Below are positions 43,090 through 51,772 of a stretch of 64,000 nt of DNA, piece after piece (the first letter of the stretch is position 1; each line of letters opens with the position of its first letter). Under the pieces are notes generated by a model. The model made no database searches. It was not told the DNA's origin and saw only the letters and a program-made list of their open reading frames with translations. A program made the translations under genes and the position numbers. This DNA comes from Paludibacter jiangxiensis (lineage in GTDB: Bacteria > Bacteroidota > Bacteroidia > Bacteroidales > Paludibacteraceae). Where the stretch lies: the NCBI GenBank assembly GCA_945897785.1, contig CAMDGD010000003.1, positions 23,045 through 87,044 on the forward strand, read 5' to 3'.

Positions 43090-44757
43090 TTATTTATAAC
43101 TATCGGTATGCACTGATTTCACAGCCCTTCCCGAAGGATCGGCCATTTTCTTAAATTCCTCATCCCACTCTAAGGCAATAGCCGTACTACAAGCTACTGA
43201 TTTTTCGTAAGGCACAGTTTTGCAAGCCGTTTCGCTAGGAAAATGGTCGGCAAAAAACGAACGGTACATGTATGCCTCTTTAGTTAACGGAGTATTTATC
43301 GGATAAACACTTGCTGCCATAGCCATATCAGCATCACTCACCCGTTTCTCGGCAACTTCTTTTAAGGTATCAATCCAACTATAACCAACGCCATCAGAAA
43401 ACTGCTCTTTTTGTCGCCAAGCAACAGATTCAGGCAGATACGACTCGAATGCTTTTCGTAAAATCCATTTCTCCATACGCCCACCCACACACATCTTGTC
43501 TTTTGGATTTAACCGCATAGCCACATCCATAAATTCTTTATCTAAAAATGGAACTCGACCCTCCACTCCCCAAGCAGCTAAGGATTTATTAGCACGCAAA
43601 CAATCATAGGTATGTAATTTCGATAATTTTCTAACCGTTTCTTCATGAAAAGCTTGCGCTGTTGGTGCCTTATGAAAATACAAATAACCACCAAAAATTT
43701 CATCAGCACCCTCGCCCGAGAGGACCATCTTAACCCCCATCGATTTTATCACTCTAGCCATTAAATACATTGGAGTTGAAGCCCTTACGGTAGTAACATC
43801 ATAGGTTTCCAAATGATAAATCACATCACTAACGGCATCCAAGCCCTCTTCTATTGTAAAATGTATTTCGTGGTGTACCGACCCAATATAATCGGCTACT
43901 TTACGAGCCGCTTTTAAATCGGGTGAACCAACCAAGCCAACAGCAAACGAATGCAATTGAGGCCACCAAGCCTCTGTTGTATTACCGGATTCTATCCGCC
44001 TATTCGCAAATTTTTTAGCTACAGCAGAAATTATGGAAGAATCTAAACCACCCGATAGCAATACACCATAGGGAACATCAGACATTAACTGCCTTTCAAC
44101 AGCATCTTCCAAGGCAATACGCAAGGTCTCTATATCACTTTCATTCCCTTTCACCGCATCGTATTCCATCCAATCTCGTTTATACCATTCAGTCATCACA
44201 CCGGTATCACTCGACCAGTAATGTCCGGGTAAAAACGGTTCAATTTTTTCGCAAGTACCTTCTAACGCTTTTAACTCCGAGGCAACAAAAAACTGCCCTA
44301 AAGCATCCCATCCAATATACAAAGGAATGATACCCATATGATCGCGCCCTATCAAGAACAAGTCTTTTTCAATATCATAAAGAGCAAAAGCAAAAATACC
44401 ACTGATATCTTCCAAAAAGTTAACACCTTTTTCTTTATACAACGCCAAAATTACTTCACAATCAGATTTAGTAAGAAATTCATAGCTATCCTCCATCCGA
44501 TTTCGAATTTCCTGATGGTTATATATTTCGCCATTAACGGCCAACACTAATTTTTTATCCTTACTATAAAGCGGTTGTGAGCCAGACTCAACATCTACAA
44601 TTGATAGTCTTTCGTGTGCTAAAATGGCTTTTTCCCCACAATAAATACCCGACCAGTCCGGTCCGCGATGACGAATCTTTTTCGACATCTTAAGCACCGG
44701 AAGTCGCAAATCCTCCGGACTTTGTTTTAAATCAAATATGCCTACAAATCCACACAT
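43090..44757 (-). CDS. asnB: Asparagine synthase B (glutamine-hydrolysing)
   Basis: 555 aa. The N-terminal glutaminase starts MCGFVGIFD with Cys2 as nucleophile, followed by RHRGPDWSGIY and LAHERLSIVD. The C-terminal ATP-pyrophosphatase domain carries the SGGLDSS P-loop and LSGEGADEIFGGYLYFHKAP. It converts aspartate and glutamine to asparagine. It adds to the nitrogen-metabolism gene density and is transcribed leftward alone. Confidence 0.95.
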   Translation of the reverse strand: MCGFVGIFDLKQSPEDLRLPVLKMSKKIRHRGPDWSGIYCGEKAILAHERLSIVDVESGSQPLYSKDKKLVLAVNGEIYNHQEIRNRMEDSYEFLTKSDCEVILALYKEKGVNFLEDISGIFAFALYDIEKDLFLIGRDHMGIIPLYIGWDALGQFFVASELKALEGTCEKIEPFLPGHYWSSDTGVMTEWYKRDWMEYDAVKGNESDIETLRIALEDAVERQLMSDVPYGVLLSGGLDSSIISAVAKKFANRRIESGNTTEAWWPQLHSFAVGLVGSPDLKAARKVADYIGSVHHEIHFTIEEGLDAVSDVIYHLETYDVTTVRASTPMYLMARVIKSMGVKMVLSGEGADEIFGGYLYFHKAPTAQAFHEETVRKLSKLHTYDCLRANKSLAAWGVEGRVPFLDKEFMDVAMRLNPKDKMCVGGRMEKWILRKAFESYLPESVAWRQKEQFSDGVGYSWIDTLKEVAEKRVSDADMAMAASVYPINTPLTKEAYMYRSFFADHFPSETACKTVPYEKSVACSTAIALEWDEEFKKMADPSGRAVKSVHTDSYK

Positions 44758-44990
44758 AGCCTAATTTTTAAATAAAACATAACATAATTACTACAAAAAT
44801 AGATTTTTCATTTCACATTTACAATAGTGGAGTATAAATTAATAGCATTTTGTAATATTTTTCAAATCAACATTAACTTTTTAACACAATTCACCCTATA
44901 AATAGTAAAAAAATACATAATTCATCGATTTTCTTCTTCATTTGTAAAATAACATTCTTGAGTTTGCCAAAAATCAACCGGACTATTTAC

Positions 44991-45005
44991 TATCATAGTA
45001 TGATA
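44991..45005. promoter_or_regulatory. Operator-like palindrome upstream of pheT
   Basis: TATCATA, a central G and TATGATA form a perfect 15-bp inverted repeat. It ends 17 bp before the pheT -7 box, so it would cover the -33 region. The bound factor is unknown. Confidence 0.5.
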
Positions 45006-45022
45006 TTTTTAGCTACTTTTAT

Positions 45023-45030
45023 TACCTTTG
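45023..45030 (+). promoter_or_regulatory. -7 box for pheT
   Basis: TACCTTTG (exact TAnnTTTG) lies 46 bp before the start codon. Confidence 0.55.
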
Positions 45031-45076
45031 GGGTTCGTTAAAAAAACAAATTACACAACCAATTAACTATTATTTC

Positions 45077-47536
45077 ATGAACATTTCATACAACTGGTTA
45101 AAACAATACATCAATTGCGAACTACCTGCGGAGGAAGTAGCTAAAACACTAACAAATATAGGTTTAGAAGTTGGCGCTGTGACTGCCGTGCAAACAATAA
45201 AAGGAGGCTTAGAAGGATTGTTTGTTGGCGAGGTGCTTAGCTGCTCCAATCACCCAAACTCCGATCACCTACATTTAACCACCGTAACAATTGGGGGTGA
45301 CAGTATTTTAAAAATAGTATGTGGTGCGCCTAATGTTACAACAGGACAAAAAGTGATTGTGGCTACCATAGGCACAAAACTCTACGATGGAGATAGTGTT
45401 TTTACAATTAAAAAATCAAAAATTCGTGGTGAAGAATCGGAAGGAATGCTTTGTGGTGAGACAGAAATTGGTGTTGGCAATGATGACAGTGGCATTATTG
45501 TATTACCTGCTACTGTTGCGGTAGGCATGCCTGCAAAAGACTACTATCAAGTAAAAGACGATACAATAATTGAAGTCGATATTACTCCAAACCGTATAGA
45601 TGCAGCCTCGCATTTTGGGGTTGCTCGCGATTTAGCAGCATACTACGGTGTGTACAATCTGGCCATCAAACTACAAAAATATTCGGTCGATGCATTTAGC
45701 ATTGATAACACAAGTTTACCAATACAGGTTACGGTTGAAAACACGGAGGCTTGTCCTCGATATTCAGGCCTTAGTATTAGCAATATCACTATAAAAGAGT
45801 CGCCCGCATGGTTATTAAATTACTTCAGAACCTGCGGCATACGACCCATCAATAATGTTGTTGATGCAACAAATTTTGTACTGCATGCTATGGGACAACC
45901 GGTACATGCATTTGATATTGCCAAAATTAAAGGCAAGCAAATACGTGTAAAAAACCTTCCGGAAGGAAGTCAGTTTGTAACTTTAGATGGCATTGAGCGA
46001 AAACTAAGTGCTGCCGATTTAATGATTTGTGATGCTGAAGAAGGCATGTGTATTGGCGGTGTATTTGGCGGACAGGAATCAGGTGTGTCCGAAAGTACAA
46101 CAGCTATATTTTTAGAAAGCGCCTATTTTAACCCTGTTACTATCAGAAAAACAGCACGAAGACACGGGTTAAACACCGATGCCTCATTTCGCTACGAAAG
46201 AGGATGCGACCCAAACAACACCTTATATATACTAAAATTTGCTGCGTTGCTAATAAAAGAAGTGGCGGGTGGAACGATCTCGAGCGAAATTTTTGATTTT
46301 TATCCAACCGCAATCAAGCCAAAAGAACTAACTATTACTTACCAAAAGATAAATTCCCTAATTGGGAAAACAATTGAAAAGGCTACCATAAAAAAGATAC
46401 TTGAAGGCCTTGAAATGGATATTTTAAAAGAAACAGAGGATGTTTTAACCCTATCTATCCCTACCTATCGTGTAGATGTTGAACGGGATGTTGATGTTAT
46501 AGAAGATATTTTACGCATATACGGATACAACAATATTCTAACGGGTACAAGAGTAAAATCTAGTATTAGCTACTCCAAAAAACCTGACAGCCATAAAATT
46601 CAGAACCTAATTTCAGAACAACTAACGGCCGTTGGATTTAACGAGATACTAAACAACTCTTTAACCAAAGCAGCTTATTATCAAAACGGCATTACCTACC
46701 CGATAGCTAATTGTGTAAAAATACTTAACCCTTTAAGCAACGACTTAAATGTGATGCGTCAAACGCTGCTTTTTGGAGGACTAGAAAGCATTGCCTATAA
46801 TAGCAACCGAAAGAATCCGGATGTAAAATTATATGAATTTGGCAACTGTTATTATTATCATAGCGACAATAAAAACACCAGTGATGCCTTAGCGCCATAT
46901 AGTGAGGATTTTCATTTAGGGCTATGGATTACAGGAAAGAAATTTACACAAACCTGGGTTAGAACAGAAGAGAAAAGCAGTATTTATGAACTTATGGGTT
47001 TTGTACAAAACATTTTAAACCGACTAGGGATAAAACAGGCAGATTTACTTGAAGAAAACTACAACAACGAACATATTGTGGAAGGAAGAAAAGCATTAAC
47101 ACGCAAAGGAGACATCCTATTTAGCATAGGCATACTAAGTACTTCCACACGCAAAACATTCGACATTCAGAACGATGTATTCTTTGCTGATATTAACTGG
47201 ACCGTATTATTAAGCCTGCTTAGCAATAAATCAGTTTCGGCTAAAGAGATAGCAAAATTCCCCGAAGTTAAAAGAGACTTAGCCTTACTAATAGACAAAA
47301 ACATTGAATTTAACGCAATCGAAACAATTGCCTTCGAAAGCGAAAAAAAATTACTAAAATCAGTGAAGCTTTTTGATGTGTATGAAGGGGAAAAAATCGA
47401 AGCCGGAAAAAAATCGTATGCCATTAGTTGTATCATACAAGACAATGAAAAAACGCTAAACGACAAACAAATTGATTCCATCATGGCAAAGATTCAACAA
47501 AATTTAGAAGAAAAATTAGGTGCCATATTACGGTAA
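45077..47536 (+). CDS. pheT: Phenylalanine-tRNA ligase, beta subunit
   Basis: 819 aa. Domain order is canonical: N-terminal MNISYNWLKQYIN, tRNA-binding (EMAP-like) domain with EVLSCSNHPNSDHLHLTTV, the B3/B4 editing core (FRTCGIRPINNVVDATNFVLHAMGQPVHAFD), B5 domain, catalytic-like core and C-terminal anticodon-binding domain (VSAKEIAKFPEVKRDLALLID). With PheS it charges tRNA-Phe. pheS is not in the window, so the two subunits are encoded apart. The gene has its own promoter and overlapping palindrome. Confidence 0.96.
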   Translation: MNISYNWLKQYINCELPAEEVAKTLTNIGLEVGAVTAVQTIKGGLEGLFVGEVLSCSNHPNSDHLHLTTVTIGGDSILKIVCGAPNVTTGQKVIVATIGTKLYDGDSVFTIKKSKIRGEESEGMLCGETEIGVGNDDSGIIVLPATVAVGMPAKDYYQVKDDTIIEVDITPNRIDAASHFGVARDLAAYYGVYNLAIKLQKYSVDAFSIDNTSLPIQVTVENTEACPRYSGLSISNITIKESPAWLLNYFRTCGIRPINNVVDATNFVLHAMGQPVHAFDIAKIKGKQIRVKNLPEGSQFVTLDGIERKLSAADLMICDAEEGMCIGGVFGGQESGVSESTTAIFLESAYFNPVTIRKTARRHGLNTDASFRYERGCDPNNTLYILKFAALLIKEVAGGTISSEIFDFYPTAIKPKELTITYQKINSLIGKTIEKATIKKILEGLEMDILKETEDVLTLSIPTYRVDVERDVDVIEDILRIYGYNNILTGTRVKSSISYSKKPDSHKIQNLISEQLTAVGFNEILNNSLTKAAYYQNGITYPIANCVKILNPLSNDLNVMRQTLLFGGLESIAYNSNRKNPDVKLYEFGNCYYYHSDNKNTSDALAPYSEDFHLGLWITGKKFTQTWVRTEEKSSIYELMGFVQNILNRLGIKQADLLEENYNNEHIVEGRKALTRKGDILFSIGILSTSTRKTFDIQNDVFFADINWTVLLSLLSNKSVSAKEIAKFPEVKRDLALLIDKNIEFNAIETIAFESEKKLLKSVKLFDVYEGEKIEAGKKSYAISCIIQDNEKTLNDKQIDSIMAKIQQNLEEKLGAILR

Positions 47537-47572
47537 CTTTTATAAACAAGCATTACACTAACTATCGTATTT

Positions 47573-47821
47573 TTGAAAACGGTTTATCTACTCATCAGCT
47601 TGCTTTTTGTTACGGCATGTGCCTCTAGCAAAAAAGCAGTTACAACAGACAGCCGTTGCGCAGAAAAACCAGACCCCGGTAGTTGCAGGGCAGCTAAGCC
47701 CCGTTACTTTTTTGACAAAACAACAGGGAAGTGTAGCATGTTTTATTGGGGAGGTTGTGGGGGTATTGTGCCGTTTAACAGTTTAGAAGAATGCAAAAAA
47801 GCCTGTGGCTGTAAGCCTTAA
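47573..47821 (+). CDS. Kunitz/BPTI-domain lipoprotein
   Basis: 82 aa. A lipobox (LLFVTAC, Cys16) follows a short hydrophobic segment, so membrane anchoring is predicted. The mature part is a Kunitz domain with all six cysteines (29, 38, 54, 62, 74, 78) at BPTI spacing (8, 15, 7, 11, 3 residues between; BPTI has 12 in the fourth gap). It also has the PRYFFD and FYWGGC motifs. The P1 residue after the second Cys is Arg39, expected to favour trypsin-like proteases. The start is TTG at 47573; no ATG lies between it and the upstream in-frame stop. It follows pheT by 36 bp and is probably read through from it. Confidence 0.82.
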   Translation: MKTVYLLISLLFVTACASSKKAVTTDSRCAEKPDPGSCRAAKPRYFFDKTTGKCSMFYWGGCGGIVPFNSLEECKKACGCKP

Positions 47822-47874
47822 AAAAAAAAAAAACGACGTACGCTATTGAAAAAGACATCAAAAGTAGCTCATAA

Positions 47875-47911
47875 AAAAAACGCTTAACCCTTTCGGATTA
47901 AGCGTTTTTTA
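47875..47911. terminator. Bidirectional terminator between the Kunitz gene and exuT
   Basis: A 13-bp stem (47875-47887 with 47898-47910) has a 10-nt loop and A/T runs on both sides. A 14-A tract lies at 47820-47833. Confidence 0.88.
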
Positions 47912-47922
47912 ATGATATAAAA

Positions 47923-49464
47923 CTATAAATTATTTTTTTCCTGAAGCGTAATTGGCTTATATTTTGGCACTAATATTTTCATTACAGCCCAACCAATTAA
48001 ATATGCAACCGCACAAATACTAAAAATAACCAGATATCCGGCTTTGATACCTTCATAACCAAATAATACAAGAGGCTCACGAACAAACTCTACTCCTTTA
48101 GCAATCATTTCATCAGTCATTATTATTTCTTTACCCTTTTCTATACCTGTTCCTCTCGAGAAATCGAATAACATACCAGAACCTTTATTGATAAAGAAAG
48201 CGCCAAGCCCCCCAGCTAAACCACCAATACCGGTAACTGTAGCAATAGCAGTACGTGGAAACATATCACTAACAGTAGAGAATATATTTGCCGACCATGC
48301 TTGGTGAGCAGCACCAGCAATACCAATAATTAATACGGGAAACCAATAAGAATAAGCTCCTAAAGGCTGTGCAAACAAGGCTAATAACGGGAAGAATGCA
48401 AATATCAACATGGCTTTCATACGGCCTGCATACGGATTCATTTTTTGTTTATCAACAAAATAAGTAGGCAACCAACCACCAATAATTGATAATAACGTAA
48501 TAGCATACAATACAAATAATAATATTTGAGCATGATAATTATCTGAAGACAACCCATATACTGAACTTAAGTACGCTGGAGTCCAGAATAAATAGAACCA
48601 CCATACCCCGTCAGTCATGAATTTACCAAAAATAAATGCCCACGATTGTTTGTATTTTAATATTTCCTTAAAACTCATCGTTCTATTAACTAAAGCCTTT
48701 CCATTATTAGCAGCAAGTTCGTCAGCATGATCTTGGTTAATATATTCCAATTCAGCAGCATTTATCTTTGGATGCATTTCGGGTTTTTTATATATAAACA
48801 CCCACATACCCATCCAAACAAAACCTAAAGCACCAATAACAATAAAAGCCATTTCCCAACCCCAATGATGTGCAATAAAAGGAACAGTAATTGGAGCCGC
48901 TAAAGCACCCACAGTAGCCCCGGCATTAAAAATACTGGTTGCGAGAGCACGGTCTTTTTTAGGAAAAAACTCCGCTGTAGCTTTAATTGCAGCTGGGAAG
49001 TTACCAGCCTCACCAATAGCCAACACAAAACGAGCAAAAATAAATAAAGTAACACTCACATTAACAACCATAGCAATGTTGTCAACTTTTCCTATAGCAT
49101 GTCTAGCTCCTTCAAAACCAACAAACCATTCACCAGCAACAATTCCAGAAGTAGCAATACCACAAAACGCATGTAATATAGCACCAACCGACCATATACC
49201 GATAGCCCATAAGAAACCTTTTTTCGTATCTAACTTATCAATAAATTTACCGGCAAACAACATACTGATTGCATAAAAAATTGAAAACAGAGCGGTAATA
49301 TTACCATAATCACCATCTGTCCAATGGAACTCAGGAGCAATAAAGTCTTTCCATGTCAAGGAAAGCACTTGCCTGTCTAAATAATTGACTGTTGTAGCAA
49401 AAAACAACATAGAACAAATAGTCCATCTGTACTTCGTCATTTTTTCTTTCATTTTTTCTACCAT
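47923..49464 (-). CDS. exuT: MFS hexuronate transporter (ExuT-like)
   Basis: 513 aa, twelve predicted transmembrane helices. YLDRQVLSLTWKDFIAPEF near the N-terminus and GEAGNFPAAIKATAEFFPKKDRALATSIFNAGATVGA are hallmarks of the ExuT/GudP anion:cation symporter group of the major facilitator superfamily. The minus-arm neighbours eda, kdgK and uxaC make galacturonate/glucuronate the expected substrates. A loop insertion of about 40 residues after helix 3 (CGIATSGIVAGEWFVGFEGARHAIG) is longer than in typical ExuT. Confidence 0.87.
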   Translation of the reverse strand: MVEKMKEKMTKYRWTICSMLFFATTVNYLDRQVLSLTWKDFIAPEFHWTDGDYGNITALFSIFYAISMLFAGKFIDKLDTKKGFLWAIGIWSVGAILHAFCGIATSGIVAGEWFVGFEGARHAIGKVDNIAMVVNVSVTLFIFARFVLAIGEAGNFPAAIKATAEFFPKKDRALATSIFNAGATVGALAAPITVPFIAHHWGWEMAFIVIGALGFVWMGMWVFIYKKPEMHPKINAAELEYINQDHADELAANNGKALVNRTMSFKEILKYKQSWAFIFGKFMTDGVWWFYLFWTPAYLSSVYGLSSDNYHAQILLFVLYAITLLSIIGGWLPTYFVDKQKMNPYAGRMKAMLIFAFFPLLALFAQPLGAYSYWFPVLIIGIAGAAHQAWSANIFSTVSDMFPRTAIATVTGIGGLAGGLGAFFINKGSGMLFDFSRGTGIEKGKEIIMTDEMIAKGVEFVREPLVLFGYEGIKAGYLVIFSICAVAYLIGWAVMKILVPKYKPITLQEKNNL

Positions 49465-49469
49465 AATGT

Positions 49470-49516
49470 GTTTTTAGTTTTAGTTTTGGTTATTATTATA
49501 TTATATTATATTATAT
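49470..49516. repeat. Short tandem repeats between eda and exuT
   Basis: A hexamer (TTTTAG)x2 plus a variant copy (about 49470-49489) and a pentamer (TTATA)x3-4 (about 49492-49516) sit in the 36-bp eda-exuT gap. They extend into the last codons of eda (EYNII). Length change would alter the exuT leader and the eda tail. Confidence 0.6.
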
Positions 49517-50184
49517 TCTATTCTCACTTGTTTTACAATTGCTAGCGCTTCTTTACATAATTTGGTAATCTTTCCCCAGTTTTTTGTGGCAAGCACTTCA
49601 CCGGGAAATAAATTAGAACCCATTCCGACACAAGCTGCTCCAGCATCGAACCAAGCTTTTATGTTTGATTCTTCCGGTTTAACGCCTCCTGTTATCATAA
49701 GTTTTGTCCATGGCATAGGACCTTTAATCGCTTTTACAAAAGCAACGCCCAACACATCTGCCGGGAAAAGTTTACACACATCACAACCGGCTTGTTGAGC
49801 CATTGCAATTTCTGTTACCGAACCACAACCGGGCATGTACGGTATCAATCTACTGTTGGCTAATTTAGCAACCTCTGCATTAAAATAAGGAGCAACAATA
49901 AAATTTGCTCCCAACTGAATATACAGTGCTGCTGTTGGAGCATCAACGATAGAACCAACACCGATAATCATATCAGGACAATCTTTAGCCGCAAATTTAA
50001 TCAATTCGGCATATACTTCGCATGCAAAATCGCCCCTATTAGTGAACTCGCATACACGAATACCACCTTCGTAACAAGCTTTTACCACTTGTTTAGCAAC
50101 CTCAATATCTTTATGATAAAAGATAGGAATAATACCCGTTTCTTCGGCTACTGTTACTACTTGAGCTTTACTAAATCTAGCCAT
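49501..50184 (-). CDS. eda: KDPG aldolase (2-dehydro-3-deoxyphosphogluconate aldolase)
   Basis: 227 aa. It cleaves KDPG to pyruvate and glyceraldehyde-3-phosphate. The Schiff-base Lys138 is in CDVCKLFPAD, the catalytic Glu46 in VCEFTNRG, and ANFIVAPYFN and LMITGGVKPEE are family motifs. The extreme C-terminus lies in a TTATA microsatellite. One of the two four-helix-bundle elements ends 6 bp before its start codon, separating it from kdgK. Confidence 0.92.
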   Translation of the reverse strand: MARFSKAQVVTVAEETGIIPIFYHKDIEVAKQVVKACYEGGIRVCEFTNRGDFACEVYAELIKFAAKDCPDMIIGVGSIVDAPTAALYIQLGANFIVAPYFNAEVAKLANSRLIPYMPGCGSVTEIAMAQQAGCDVCKLFPADVLGVAFVKAIKGPMPWTKLMITGGVKPEESNIKAWFDAGAACVGMGSNLFPGEVLATKNWGKITKLCKEALAIVKQVRIEYNII

Positions 50185-50190
50185 CTTATT

Positions 50191-50638
50191 ATTTACTATT
50201 TGACAATTTACTATTTAAGAGAGTAGAATCGCTTATTTATTATTTTTGTTGAGTTTAATTCTCATAGTTTTGATAGAGCTAACTATTATTCTCATCAGTT
50301 CTTCATTTTCTTTCAATAATCCTTCTAATAATTTGGGCTTAACTAATTCTTCATCTTTAATTATTTCTAACCAATAGATTGTTTCGTCAAGTTCGTCTTC
50401 TACTATCTTTAACTTGTTCAAAAAGTCCTTATCAGATTTACCTAAACAAGCTGCTCTATAATTTGCACCAGGAGAAGTTCCTGATCGTATTATTTGATTT
50501 CCAATAGCTCTACCTGCCGTAGAATTAGGCAATTTATCCACCAATTTAATTATTCTACGTGCAAACAACTTCAATCAACCCTTTAACTCATCAGATGTCA
50601 TTTCTTGTATTTAAATAGTAAATAGTCTAATTATACAT
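50191..50638 (-). mobile_element. IVS-like element, copy 1 (four-helix-bundle ORF in inverted repeats)
   Basis: Inverted repeats built on the 7-bp unit TTTACTA flank the ORF. The left arm is 50191-50218; the right arm is about 50611-50638 and is degenerate, with one unit fewer than copy 2. The element fills the whole kdgK-eda gap: one arm begins at the kdgK stop codon and the other ends 6 bp before the eda ATG. Copy 2 at 58161-58629 has the same design and about 90% identical protein. Confidence 0.65.
50233..50601 (-). pseudogene. Four-helix-bundle (23S IVS-type) protein, copy 1 with in-frame stop
   Basis: Aligning with copy 2, translation should start at the ATG ending at 50601, but codon 9 is TGA (50577-50575) where copy 2 has CGA. 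The remaining frame, 113 aa from TTG at 50574, carries the whole helical core (LVDKLPNSTAGRAIGNQIIRSGTS, NYRAACLGKSDKDFLNKLKIVEDEL). It could still be made from the TTG, lacking eight residues. The family (intervening-sequence protein, TIGR02436 type) folds as a four-helix bundle related to the Avd accessory proteins of diversity-generating retroelements. Its cellular role is unknown. Confidence 0.7.
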
Positions 50639-51679
50639 CTATCTACTTACCCGTCCCGAAGAATCTCCGCCCATGAGTTTTTCCACCTCATCCACAGTAA
50701 CTAAGTTAAAATCACCATAAATGGTATGTTTTAGGCAAGAAGCCGCAATACCAAAATCTAGTGCCTTTTGATCATTATCGAAAGTCAACAATCCATAAAT
50801 CAAGCCCCCCATAAAGGAATCTCCGGCACCTACTCTATCTACAATATGTGTGATATCATAATCTTGCGAAACCAATAGTTTACCATCAGAAAACATAACA
50901 CCTCTCCAGGTATTTCTGTTAGCATTGATAGAACCGCGTAAAGAAATTGCTACTTTTTTAGCTCTAGGAAATCTATCCATAACTTTCCGGCAAACAGATT
51001 TGAAAATTTGCGGATTAATTAATCCGTTGGTGTCATACGAAGCAAAACCGTCGGGCTTAATGCCAAAAACCATTTCGGCATCTTCTTCGTTCGCTAAAAT
51101 CAGGTCACAACCCTCAACTAAGGAAGGCATTATTTCAGATGCTTTTTTGCCATATTGCCACAAATTTTTACGAAAATTTAAATCTGTCGATACCGTTACC
51201 CCCATTTCGTTAGCCACCTTTATTGCTTCCAAGCAAGCATCGGCACAACTTTGCGATAACGCAGGCGTAATACCTGTCCAATGAAACCAGTCTGCACCCT
51301 TAAACACTTCGCGCCAATTAACCATACCTGGCTCAATTTGAGCAAAAGAAGATGCTGCTCTATCGTAAATAACTTTACTAGAACGAGATACTGCTCCTGT
51401 TTCTAAAAAATAAATACCAACACGATTTCCTCCGCGTAAAATTTCTTTTATGCCAACATTATGTTTGCGTAGAGTGGCTAAAATTGCATCGGCAATATCG
51501 TTGTTCGGTAAACGAGTAACAAATTCGGTATCAACACCAAAATTAGCCAAAGATACGGCTACATTAGCCTCTCCACCACCATAATTAACATTAAGCTGAC
51601 TACACTGACTTATCCGTTCAAAACCCGGAGTTGCCAAACGAAGCATAATCTCACCAAATGTTACTACTTTTTTACTCAT
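50639..51679 (-). CDS. kdgK: 2-keto-3-deoxygluconate kinase (PfkB family)
   Basis: 346 aa. The PfkB/ribokinase signature DRVGAGDSFMGGL (281-293, catalytic Asp287) and the N-terminal GGGEANVAVSLANFG are present. TDLNFRKNLWQYGKKA is typical of KDG kinases. It phosphorylates KDG to KDPG, the substrate of Eda encoded next in the same direction. It lies between uxaC and the four-helix-bundle element. Confidence 0.88.
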   Translation of the reverse strand: MSKKVVTFGEIMLRLATPGFERISQCSQLNVNYGGGEANVAVSLANFGVDTEFVTRLPNNDIADAILATLRKHNVGIKEILRGGNRVGIYFLETGAVSRSSKVIYDRAASSFAQIEPGMVNWREVFKGADWFHWTGITPALSQSCADACLEAIKVANEMGVTVSTDLNFRKNLWQYGKKASEIMPSLVEGCDLILANEEDAEMVFGIKPDGFASYDTNGLINPQIFKSVCRKVMDRFPRAKKVAISLRGSINANRNTWRGVMFSDGKLLVSQDYDITHIVDRVGAGDSFMGGLIYGLLTFDNDQKALDFGIAASCLKHTIYGDFNLVTVDEVEKLMGGDSSGRVSR

Positions 51680-51772
51680 CTTACCTTTTAGTTCTACATC
51701 AAAAATAATTTATTAAACGCACAATCAATATACTAGCAAAAAAAATACGACTTTTATACTGATTTAATGTAA

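Larger units (their letters stand above)
44758..45076. other. Divergent asnB-pheT spacer
   Basis: About 320 bp without a gene. The right end has a palindrome (44991-45005) and the pheT -7 box (45023-45030). The asnB side shows no exact -7 match. Confidence 0.5.

Noticed and set aside
47568..47575. TATTTTTG overlapping the TTG start of the Kunitz gene considered as its promoter.
   Set aside because: Transcription from it would begin after the only usable start codon; read-through from pheT is more likely.
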